NCBI GenBank assembly: GCA_945863605.1
Contig: CAMAZP010000005.1
Coordinates: 1-64,000 of the forward strand
Length of the DNA: 64,000 nt
Reading direction: 5' to 3'
Origin: Chitinophaga pinensis
Lineage (GTDB): Bacteria; Bacteroidota; Bacteroidia; Flavobacteriales_D; Crocinitomicaceae
In this document: positions 26,793 to 34,521 of the stretch, piece by piece
Numbering within the stretch: the stretch's first letter is position 1
Layout: each line of letters opens with the position of its first letter
Made by a program: the position numbers and the translations under genes
The notes under the pieces: model-generated
What the model was told of the DNA's origin: nothing
The model's database searches: none
What the model saw: only the letters and a program-made list of their open reading frames with translations

Positions 26793-27647
26793 ATGTATTT
26801 TGTAGCAGAAAGTGGATCAACAAAATGTGACTGGATTTTAATCGATAACAAAAATAACGAAAGTTTTTGTTCGACTATGGGGTTCAATCCATTTTTTCAT
26901 TCTTCAGAATTAATTGAAACGGAATTAAAGAAAGTAGATAAGATTATTAATATTGCTCCTGAAATAAATGGGGTATACTTTTATGGTGCAGGTTGCTCAA
27001 GTGATGAGTTAAATGCAATCGTTATTGAAGGATTACAAAAAGTATTTGAAAATGCTAAAATTAATGTAGATCACGATTTATTAGCATCTGCATATGCAAC
27101 TTATAATGGAAAACCTCAAATATCTTGCATTATTGGTACAGGATCAAATTCATGTTTCTTTGATGGTGAAAAATTAATTGAAGAAGTTCCTGCTCTTGGT
27201 TACATTCTAGGTGATGAGGGTAGTGGAAGTTATTACGGGAAAAAATTAATTGCAAATTTTTTATATCACCGATTGCCAAAGGAAATTGAGAATGATTTTA
27301 TTAAAGAATACAATTTAACGAAAGATGACTTAATTGAGCAAGTTTATATGAAACCAAACGCTAATGTATTCATAGCTTCTTTTATGCCTTTTATCGTAAA
27401 GCATAAAGAAAATAGTTATTTTAAAAATATGATACGTGAGGGTTTTAAACAATTCATAGATGTTCATGTGACTTGTTATAAAAATTACCAAGATTTAGAG
27501 ATTAATTTTGTTGGATCCATAGCGCATATTTTTGAAGAACAATTGAAAGAAGCTGCTGAGGCCTATACTATTAAAATTGGTTCAATAATTAAAAGACCTG
27601 CAAATGCATTAGTTGAATATCATCTCAATCATATACTGAACAAATAA
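26793..27647 (+). CDS. BadF/BadG/BcrA-family N-acetylglucosamine kinase-like protein
   Basis: 284 residues. The ASKHA-fold phosphate loops can be seen: FVAESGSTKCDWILID (about 3-18, PHOSPHATE-1-like), ISCIIGTGSNSCFFDG (about 109-124) and LGDEGSGSYYGKKLI. That pattern is shared by N-acetylglucosamine kinases of the BadF/BadG group rather than by ROK kinases. The product would phosphorylate an amino sugar, for salvage of GlcNAc or of cell-wall fragments. The start chosen is ATG 26793, since the further upstream TTG adds only four residues. It is transcribed away from the NrtR-like regulator. Confidence 0.85.
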   Translation: MYFVAESGSTKCDWILIDNKNNESFCSTMGFNPFFHSSELIETELKKVDKIINIAPEINGVYFYGAGCSSDELNAIVIEGLQKVFENAKINVDHDLLASAYATYNGKPQISCIIGTGSNSCFFDGEKLIEEVPALGYILGDEGSGSYYGKKLIANFLYHRLPKEIENDFIKEYNLTKDDLIEQVYMKPNANVFIASFMPFIVKHKENSYFKNMIREGFKQFIDVHVTCYKNYQDLEINFVGSIAHIFEEQLKEAAEAYTIKIGSIIKRPANALVEYHLNHILNK

Positions 27648-27720
27648 TTCGTAAGTTAGTCATTTGAGTTTTTTATCTCATTTTTAGTGAATAATTTAAT
27701 AGCTAAATTCAATTAAACGA

Positions 27721-28110
27721 ATGGAAAATCGAACGATTTTGTTTTACGATGGAGATTGTGGAGTTTGTAGTAGGACTGTTCGATTCATACTTAAAAACGA
27801 GCGTTATAATAAGTTGTTTTTTAGTTCTTTACAAGGTGAATTTGCTGTTCGTTTTTTGGCTGAATTCGGAATTGAAAGTGTAAGTTCAAATACAATTTAT
27901 CTATTTGAAAACGGAAAACTCTATCATAAATCACGCGCTGCAATGAAGTTGATTCCTTATTTGAGAAGACCTTTTGGCTTGCTAAAAATACTTTATATTT
28001 TTCCTCGACTTTTCCGCGATTTTGTCTACGACCGAATTGCTGCTAATCGAAAAGTATTTTTCAAAGATGTTTGCGAGTTAATTAGCTTAGATAAAAATCG
28101 ATTTTTGTGA
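27721..28110 (+). CDS. DCC-family thiol-disulfide oxidoreductase (DUF393)
   Basis: 129 residues with the DCC family signature near the N-terminus: FYDGDCGVCSRTVRFILK, where the two cysteines stand in a C-x-x-C in a thioredoxin-like context. No signal peptide is present. The rest contains a long hydrophobic-basic helix (LIPYLRRPFGLLKILY). Members of the family are thought to be oxidoreductases, but the partner is not known. The M1 peptidase starts 34 nt later. Confidence 0.88.
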   Translation: MENRTILFYDGDCGVCSRTVRFILKNERYNKLFFSSLQGEFAVRFLAEFGIESVSSNTIYLFENGKLYHKSRAAMKLIPYLRRPFGLLKILYIFPRLFRDFVYDRIAANRKVFFKDVCELISLDKNRFL

Positions 28111-28120
28111 TTTGGAATTC

Positions 28121-28128
28121 TATTTTTG
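28121..28128 (+). promoter_or_regulatory. -7 element TATTTTTG upstream of the M1 peptidase
   Basis: An exact TAnnTTTG match, 16 nt before the ATG. In such an AT-rich spacer a chance match is possible. Confidence 0.35.
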
Positions 28129-28144
28129 TTAAAATTCATCACTT

Positions 28145-29764
28145 ATGCGTTTACTCGTTTTCTTTTTATTAGCTGCTCACGTTTCTCTCTCTCAATTTTC
28201 TAAAGCTGATTCATTGCGTGGAGGTTATGGTGAATCTCGCAATTGGTGGGATTTGATACATTATGATTTAAGCGTTGAATTTCAAACTGCTACCCAAACA
28301 ATTAAGGGTTCAAATTGTGTAACTTACAGCGATTTAAAAAATGTAAAATCAGGAAAAAAAATCATTCAAATTGATTTGCAAGACCCCCTGATTTTAGATA
28401 GTATAATTTTTGAAGCGCAGCTTTTACCAAGAACAGCTATTCGAAAAGAAGGAAATGCGTATTTCTTTGAGACGGCAGACATAAAAACAAAAGAAAATTC
28501 AACGTTAAGTTTTACTATCTATTATCATGGAAAACCTCGAAGAGCAGTGAGAGCTCCTTGGGATGGTGGTGTGATTTGGAAAAAAGATGAAAATGGATTG
28601 CCTTGGATTACGGTTGCTTGTCAAGGATTGGGATCTAGTGTTTGGTTTCCTTGCAAGGACTCCCAATATGACGAGCCTGACAGTGTAGATATGCATTATA
28701 CGTGTCCGAGTAATTTAAAATGTGTGAGCAACGGGCGTTTGGTGGGGGTAGAAAAACTGAATGAATCACAGAGTACCTATTCTTGGAAAGTTGTGAATCC
28801 AATAAATAATTATTGTATGATTCCCTACATTGGTGATTATGTTACTTTTCACGAAGATTTTATGGGAGAAAAGGGGAAATTAGACCTCGATTATTGGGTA
28901 TTGAAAGGTAATTTAGAAAAAGCGAAAAAGCAATTTCAAGATGTTCCTAGAACCATAAAAGCTTTTGAATATTGGTTTGGTCCTTATCCATTTTATGAAG
29001 ATGGTTATAAATTAGTGGAAGCTCCACATTTAGGAATGGAACATCAAAGTGCCGTTGCATATGGTAATGGTTTTAAAAATGGTTATCTAGGAACCGATTT
29101 AAGTGGTACAGGCGAGGGCTTGAAATGGGATTATATCATCGTTCATGAAACTGGTCATGAATGGTTTGGAAACAATATCACAACTAAAGATATTGCAGAT
29201 ATGTGGATTCATGAAGGTTTCACCGATTATTCAGAATCTTTGTTCATAGATTATTGGTACGGAAAAGACGCAGCAAGTAAATATTGCATTGGTTTGAGAC
29301 AAAATATTCTAAACGACAATCCAATAATCGGATCCTATCTTGTTCAAAATGAGGGTAGTGGTGATATGTACTATAAAGGAGCTAATCTCTTACATACGAT
29401 TCGAACTTTAGTAAATAACGATACGTTATTCCGAATGACTTTACGAAAAATGAATCAAGAATTTTATCATCAAACGGTAACTTCTGCTGAAATTGAAAGC
29501 TTTATGTCTATTGAATTAAAAATGGATTTGACAAAGATTTTTAATCAGTATTTACGTCAAAGAAGACCTCCAACATTGGAAGTCGTGAGAAAGAAAAATA
29601 CGATTGTTTATCGTTGGACAAATTGCATCGATGGTTTTGACATGGACGTTATTTTTAATAACAAACGATTTACTTGCTCAACTAATTGGAGCACGATTAA
29701 AACATCAAAGAAGGTTATTTTCAATAAGAATTTGTATGTTTTGAGAAAGTTTAATGAAATTTAA
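28145..29764 (+). CDS. M1-family zinc aminopeptidase, exported
   Basis: 539 residues. Signal peptide MRLLVFFLLAAHVSLSQ. The first part is the beta-rich M1 N-domain, then the catalytic domain has the substrate motif GMEHQSAVAYG (a G-x-M-E-N-like exopeptidase site), zinc motif HETGHEW and the third ligand Glu 18 residues after the second His (MWIHEGF). The usual large ERAP1-like C-terminal helical domain is missing; the protein stops after the short helical domain, as in many Bacteroidota M1 proteins. It would cut N-terminal residues from peptides in the periplasm. Confidence 0.93.
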   Translation: MRLLVFFLLAAHVSLSQFSKADSLRGGYGESRNWWDLIHYDLSVEFQTATQTIKGSNCVTYSDLKNVKSGKKIIQIDLQDPLILDSIIFEAQLLPRTAIRKEGNAYFFETADIKTKENSTLSFTIYYHGKPRRAVRAPWDGGVIWKKDENGLPWITVACQGLGSSVWFPCKDSQYDEPDSVDMHYTCPSNLKCVSNGRLVGVEKLNESQSTYSWKVVNPINNYCMIPYIGDYVTFHEDFMGEKGKLDLDYWVLKGNLEKAKKQFQDVPRTIKAFEYWFGPYPFYEDGYKLVEAPHLGMEHQSAVAYGNGFKNGYLGTDLSGTGEGLKWDYIIVHETGHEWFGNNITTKDIADMWIHEGFTDYSESLFIDYWYGKDAASKYCIGLRQNILNDNPIIGSYLVQNEGSGDMYYKGANLLHTIRTLVNNDTLFRMTLRKMNQEFYHQTVTSAEIESFMSIELKMDLTKIFNQYLRQRRPPTLEVVRKKNTIVYRWTNCIDGFDMDVIFNNKRFTCSTNWSTIKTSKKVIFNKNLYVLRKFNEI

Positions 29765-29770
29765 ATACTC

Positions 29771-29788
29771 TTATTTTTTTAAAAATAA
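29771..29788. terminator. AT-only hairpin between convergent M1 and DUF2795 genes
   Basis: TTATTTTT (29771-29778) and AAAAATAA (29781-29788) are perfectly complementary and flanked by AATACT/AGTATT. It may act as a bidirectional terminator, but has no G-C pairs in its core. Confidence 0.3.
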
Positions 29789-30010
29789 TTAGTATTCATC
29801 TTCATTGAAAAGGAAATCCTCTCTTGAGGGGTAATCTGGCCAAATTTCTTCGATGCTTTCATACATGTCTCCTTCATCTTCCAAATCTTGTAAATTCTCC
29901 ACAACTTCTAAAGGTGCACCCGTTCTAATAGCAAAGTCGATTAATTCCTCTTTAGTTGCTGGCCAAGGTGCGTCTTCTAAATAAGATGCTAATTCTAATG
30001 TCCAATACAT
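29789..30010 (-). CDS. DUF2795-family small protein, 73 aa
   Basis: A short acidic protein. Positions 1-45 read MYWTLELASYLEDAPWPATK-EEL-DFAIRTGAP, with conserved W-T-x-E-L and A-x-W-P-A-T-K-x-E-L; this is the DUF2795 pattern. The C-terminus is very acidic (DEGDMYESIEEIWPDYPS). No function is established for the family. It is monocistronic, and 255 nt of AT-rich sequence separate it from the divergent small gene at 30266. Confidence 0.8.
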   Translation of the reverse strand: MYWTLELASYLEDAPWPATKEELIDFAIRTGAPLEVVENLQDLEDEGDMYESIEEIWPDYPSREDFLFNEDEY

Positions 30011-30265
30011 ATTTTATAATTTTATCAGTACTAATTTTCGGCAAAAGTATTCTTTATTTGATATATTGCAAATAAAAATTAATTCCTTAACAAAAGTTTT
30101 ATCAACACTTTTCATTTTCAAGTATTTAATTTGTCGAATCATAACCTAAAAATCTAGGTTTATACCTTTTTTGATAAAATTTAATCAAATCAATGAATGT
30201 AAAAAAGTTCAATTGTAACCTATTTTAGTATATGTCGTAAAGTGCTCATAATTAATCTATAAATT
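30011..30265. other. Divergent spacer, no recognised RNA or repeat
   Basis: AT-rich 255 nt between the DUF2795 gene and the next small gene. Apart from AAAAATCTAGGTTTATACC-like sequence around 30150, I see no palindrome, tRNA or convincing promoter pair. Confidence 0.5.
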
Positions 30266-30460
30266 ATGACTGCTTATATTCAAACTTTACGTAACAAGTC
30301 GGTTCAATCTGCTCAAAATAAATTATCTAAACACAGAGAGTTAGGTGTCAAAACTGATTTAAATGTTTTCGAAGTTGCTGAACTAATGGATACCTTGAAG
30401 TTTTCTAATTCCCAAGAAGAATCTAAAGCTTCAGTTTTCTTTTCTTTAAATTTAAACTAA
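30266..30460 (+). CDS. Small hypothetical protein, 64 aa
   Basis: A short open frame with an ATG start. The product begins MTAYIQTLRNKSVQSAQNKL with a basic, helix-like N-terminus and a more acidic middle (VFEVAELMDTLKF). Codon use fits the other genes. I see no known motif. Its stop overlaps the stop of the convergent mnmA gene by 4 nt. It is supported by the clean frame and a typical Bacteroidota spacer upstream; it could still be a non-coding region. Confidence 0.5.
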   Translation: MTAYIQTLRNKSVQSAQNKLSKHRELGVKTDLNVFEVAELMDTLKFSNSQEESKASVFFSLNLN

Positions 30461-31635
30461 TACTTAATAATAGCTGAACCAATTAGCTCATTATTTAAGT
30501 ACCAAGCAGCAAACTGACCTGGTGTAATTCCTTTTTGTTTGCTATCGAATAATATATAAAATTGGGAATTTTTTTCAATTAAAATACCTTTCTGTAGTGG
30601 CTGACGATATCGTATTCTAAAATAAGCCCGTAATCCATTCTTTAAATCAAATTGATGCTTTGATTGAATCCAGTTAAAGCTATTATTTTCAAGTAGAAGC
30701 GCATGTCTATTTAATCCAGGGTGTGTTTCTTTTTGTCCTGAAAACACAATATTTTTTTCTGTGTCAATGCCAATTACAAAACTTGGTTCAGGTCTTCCTC
30801 CAATGTGTAAACCTTTTCGCTGACCAATTGTAAAATAATGTGCTCCTTGATGTTGTTGTACCTCATTACCTTGCTCTATATTAAACACAAAAGGTTCAGC
30901 TAATTCCTCTATATTTTCAAGAGTTGGAATAATAGAATTGTATTTATTAAAAATATCTAATTCATCTGGAATTTCAATTATGCTTCCTTGTTTAGGTTTT
31001 AATTGTTGTTGTAAAAAAGTTGGTAAGCTTATTTTTCCAACAAAACATAAACCTTGTGAATCTTTTTTATCAGCTGTAATTAGACCAACTTCAGTAGCAA
31101 TTTTTCGAACTTCTGATTTTTCAATACCTCCAATAGGAAAAAGCGCTTTCGAAAGTTGTTCTTGTGAAACTTGGCACAAAAAATAAGATTGATCTTTATT
31201 TTTATCAGCTCCTGCAAGTAAACCAAACGTTCCATCTTCATGTTGGATTTTTTGACAATAATGACCTGTAGCAACATAATCAGCACCCAGCTCAAGTGCA
31301 GCTTTCAAAAACACGTCAAATTTTATTTCTTTGTTACAAAGTACATCGGGATTTGGAGTGCGTCCTTGTTTATATTCACCGAACATATAATCTACAATTC
31401 GATTTTTATACTCAGCACTTAAATCAATTACTTGAAACGGAATTCCTAATTGTTGAGCAATAATTAAGGCATCATTAGAATCGTCAATCCAGGGACATTC
31501 ATCAGAAATAGTTACTGATTCATCATGCCAATTGCGCATAAACATTCCAATAACTTCATATCCTTCTTGAATTAATAAATGTGCAGCAACACTTGAGTCA
31601 ACTCCACCAGATAAGCCTATTACAACTCGTTTCAT
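30457..31635 (-). CDS. mnmA: tRNA 2-thiouridine(34) synthase
   Basis: 392 residues. It adenylates and thiolates U34 of tRNA-Lys, Glu and Gln. Visible: PP-loop SGGVDSS (near residue 9-15), a first catalytic cysteine in NPDVLCNKEIKF, the second in DSQGLCFVGK (about C201), and the central and beta-barrel domains expected for MnmA. Strictly the family marks are GLSGGVDSSV and IGQRKGLHIGG. The start is ATG. The window also has tilS and rimO, so tRNA and ribosome modification genes are well represented. Confidence 0.96.
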   Translation of the reverse strand: MKRVVIGLSGGVDSSVAAHLLIQEGYEVIGMFMRNWHDESVTISDECPWIDDSNDALIIAQQLGIPFQVIDLSAEYKNRIVDYMFGEYKQGRTPNPDVLCNKEIKFDVFLKAALELGADYVATGHYCQKIQHEDGTFGLLAGADKNKDQSYFLCQVSQEQLSKALFPIGGIEKSEVRKIATEVGLITADKKDSQGLCFVGKISLPTFLQQQLKPKQGSIIEIPDELDIFNKYNSIIPTLENIEELAEPFVFNIEQGNEVQQHQGAHYFTIGQRKGLHIGGRPEPSFVIGIDTEKNIVFSGQKETHPGLNRHALLLENNSFNWIQSKHQFDLKNGLRAYFRIRYRQPLQKGILIEKNSQFYILFDSKQKGITPGQFAAWYLNNELIGSAIIKY

Positions 31636-31656
31636 GGTGTAAAAGTAAACATTTGA

Positions 31657-34521
31657 TTAACGAACAAGAGTAATAAATCCGTGTTTTTCGCCTTGTTCAG
31701 ATATAAAATGATAGAAATAAGTTCCTTCAATCAATTCTTTACCTGTCTCATCAAACCCCTTAAATGAATCTGCTGATGAGTTCATCGTATAAACTAAGCT
31801 TCCCCATCGATTGAATAATTTTAATTCGTATTCAAAACACTCTTCAAATACAGCATTTATTTTAATTTCATCATTAATGCCGTCATTATTTGCTGTAATT
31901 ATGTTTGGAATAATTAGTTCTGGTAGTTCTACTTTAGGGGTTACAAAGAAATAAAAAGTGGTATCATAAACACAACCATTTTGCCCTGAAATTGTATAAT
32001 TTCCAACGTAATTACCGCCATTAGAAAATGTTAGATTAAAACTATTTTGATAGACAATTGGATAACCTGTAATATACCATTCAATTGAATTTATTTGAAA
32101 ATTACCTAATTGATTGTTTGCTTCGAAACTCATATTTTGACCACAAGATTCTGTGAGATTTATTGTATTTTCAGGAATCGAGTAAACAGTAATCTCTTTT
32201 GTAATTGTATCAGTACAATTATTTGTACTTGTAGCTATTAAAGTTGTAAAATATGTTCCAGTTGAATTGTAAATATGTGAAGAATTAGGATCAGTAGAGT
32301 TTGTATTATCTCCGAAAATTAGTTGATAACTTAAATTGTCTAATGTATTTGGTGTACCGCTCCAAATTGTATTATTTGTAAAAAGAATTGTTTCTCCATC
32401 ACAAATATCAGTGAAGTTAAAATCGGCTATTGGACTAGGATTGAAAGTAATTTGAAAAGTATCAACTGAAAAACATCCATTTTCACTAATTACTTCAACT
32501 TTAAAAGTTTCAACACTAAAAGGTATAGAATTAGAATTTACAGAATTATATGGATTCCCACTTCCAATTGCTGTATTAGATGGTAATCTAAACCAGTTTA
32601 CATTACTTACAGTATCATTTATATTTTCTATAATTGAAGCTTCAAAATCAATTATTGAACCACACGTTGATAGTTCTCCATTATAATTTACTTCAGGATT
32701 ATTCAAAACCTCAGTACTTAAAGTTGCTATGTTAGAAATACATCCGTTAAAATTACTCGTAAGATTTATTGTGAAAGTTCCATTTGGAATAAAAACATAT
32801 ATTGAATCATTAGTTTGTAGTGTATCTCCATTAATATTTGTCCATGTATATGTATTTGATATTGGTAAAGTGTGCCAAAAGACTAAAGAATCTCCTTCAC
32901 AAACTGGCCCGTTTGAATTTATTTGTGGTGCTTGAGGTGAAGGAATAACTGTAACTTGAATTGTATCAGGTAGTAACAAACATGCATCAGGTAGATTACC
33001 CGAAACGATATATTGTCCAGAATTACCTATTTGAGCATTAGGAATTGATATTATTGCACCTGAACTTGAAAAATTAGGCCCTGACCAATTATAGGTTGCA
33101 CCTGGTAAAGTATTTGTGGCTAAATCAATTGTTTGGCCTTCGCAAATTGTTTGATCATCAGATTGTATATCATATTGTAGTTTCGCAAAATCACTGAAAT
33201 AACCATACCTACAACCACCTCCAGCACTACCATGTATGATTCCCATGTGAAAATAATTGGTTGAGTTGCTTACAATTCCAGTTGCAGTTGCTGCGACTTC
33301 TGAAGTTGGAATTGTAATTTGTGCAAACATCCATTGATTGTTAGTTCCGGGAACAAAATTAAAATTTCCAGCATTGATTGTACCCGTAGTACCGTTTAAT
33401 AAAAAGTTACCTTCACCACCTGCTTCAACTAGAAGAATTAGAAATAAACTTTCAGCAGTAGAACGAGCAAAGGAAACATTTTTTGAACCGGTACAAATAA
33501 TTGGAGGTAAAACACTTAATCCAATTTCACAGCCAAAACCTGACATTTGAAGAACATAAACAGGGTCAGAGGCAACTATGTATGCTGAATTTGCAGTACC
33601 GATAGAATAGGTGTAGCTTTGACCGGCATTTAATGAAGTTACAACAGTACCATTAATCGAAATTGTAGTATTGTTTTGTGTAGCTAATATAAACACTTGA
33701 TCGTAAGGCGCATTTAGAAATCCCCTAACAATAATATATTCTTTACCAATAATTGATAATGGTATGCTCTGATCACCTCCCAAATCTGCACAACCTCCAA
33801 ATGGTGTGCCAGCTAATAAATCATCTTTAATTGTAATTGCAATCGGGAAATTAGATGTTACCCTACTTCCTGATAAATGCTGATTTGCTAAAGTTGAAGT
33901 GGCTGTAGCAGAATAGGTTTCACCTTTGTTGAGTGTAATATTATATGGTACATTTGCCATGTGTCCAACAATGTTTTGACTTGGTGTAATAGTAACCACT
34001 GTATTATTTTCTGTGGCAACTATATCAAATGAATTGTAGGGAACAGGTGAATAATTAGACCCATTATTAAGAAAGTTTTGAGACGGTATAAAAAAATCAG
34101 TTCCTAATGCATTTTGCCCCTTTAGTGCAAATATTTCTGGGTTACAATTACAAGTGAAACTTGCTACTTCATAATAAATAGTAACTGGTGCGCTTGATCT
34201 TACTCGCAATCCGTAATTTAATATTTGATTAGGTGGTTTAATTTCAATTTGATTAATCCATTGAGTTAAGTCTACAGTTTGCGTATTAGTAGCAGCAACT
34301 GTTAAGTTTATTGGAATAAAAGTTGGATTTGCTGGTTGGTCAATTGTAACATTACTAGCTTGATTTAACGAGGAAATTCTTAGCAAAATAGGTCGGTCAA
34401 AATTATTATTTATTGAAACCTCTGGTGCTGCAAACCAAAATAAAGTATCTAGTTGTCCCATCAAATTTGATGAGGTTATCAAGAATAAGTAAAAAAGTAA
34501 TTTATTTATTTTAAATTTCAT
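31657..34521 (-). CDS. IgGFc-binding-like T9SS type B surface protein, copy 2
   Basis: 954 residues. After a signal peptide (1-22) comes a domain with the pattern of IgGFc-binding proteins: repeated TTIS/NNTTI, F-x-C-E-I-G-L-S-V-L-P-P-I-x-C-T-G-S and Y-F-H-M-G-I-I-H-G (about 23-430). Next are PKD/Ig-like units with CEGQTI, DNTNSTDPNSSHIYN and W-x-x-P (about 440-830). The C-terminal 95 residues are the gliding-motility-associated type B sorting domain, with LIIPNIITANNDGINDEI and LFNRWGSLVY. It is a tandem paralogue of the upstream gene, with the start overlapping the upstream stop by ATGA. A surface adhesin or binding role is likely, but the ligand is unknown. Confidence 0.85.
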   Translation of the reverse strand: MKFKINKLLFYLFLITSSNLMGQLDTLFWFAAPEVSINNNFDRPILLRISSLNQASNVTIDQPANPTFIPINLTVAATNTQTVDLTQWINQIEIKPPNQILNYGLRVRSSAPVTIYYEVASFTCNCNPEIFALKGQNALGTDFFIPSQNFLNNGSNYSPVPYNSFDIVATENNTVVTITPSQNIVGHMANVPYNITLNKGETYSATATSTLANQHLSGSRVTSNFPIAITIKDDLLAGTPFGGCADLGGDQSIPLSIIGKEYIIVRGFLNAPYDQVFILATQNNTTISINGTVVTSLNAGQSYTYSIGTANSAYIVASDPVYVLQMSGFGCEIGLSVLPPIICTGSKNVSFARSTAESLFLILLVEAGGEGNFLLNGTTGTINAGNFNFVPGTNNQWMFAQITIPTSEVAATATGIVSNSTNYFHMGIIHGSAGGGCRYGYFSDFAKLQYDIQSDDQTICEGQTIDLATNTLPGATYNWSGPNFSSSGAIISIPNAQIGNSGQYIVSGNLPDACLLLPDTIQVTVIPSPQAPQINSNGPVCEGDSLVFWHTLPISNTYTWTNINGDTLQTNDSIYVFIPNGTFTINLTSNFNGCISNIATLSTEVLNNPEVNYNGELSTCGSIIDFEASIIENINDTVSNVNWFRLPSNTAIGSGNPYNSVNSNSIPFSVETFKVEVISENGCFSVDTFQITFNPSPIADFNFTDICDGETILFTNNTIWSGTPNTLDNLSYQLIFGDNTNSTDPNSSHIYNSTGTYFTTLIATSTNNCTDTITKEITVYSIPENTINLTESCGQNMSFEANNQLGNFQINSIEWYITGYPIVYQNSFNLTFSNGGNYVGNYTISGQNGCVYDTTFYFFVTPKVELPELIIPNIITANNDGINDEIKINAVFEECFEYELKLFNRWGSLVYTMNSSADSFKGFDETGKELIEGTYFYHFISEQGEKHGFITLVR

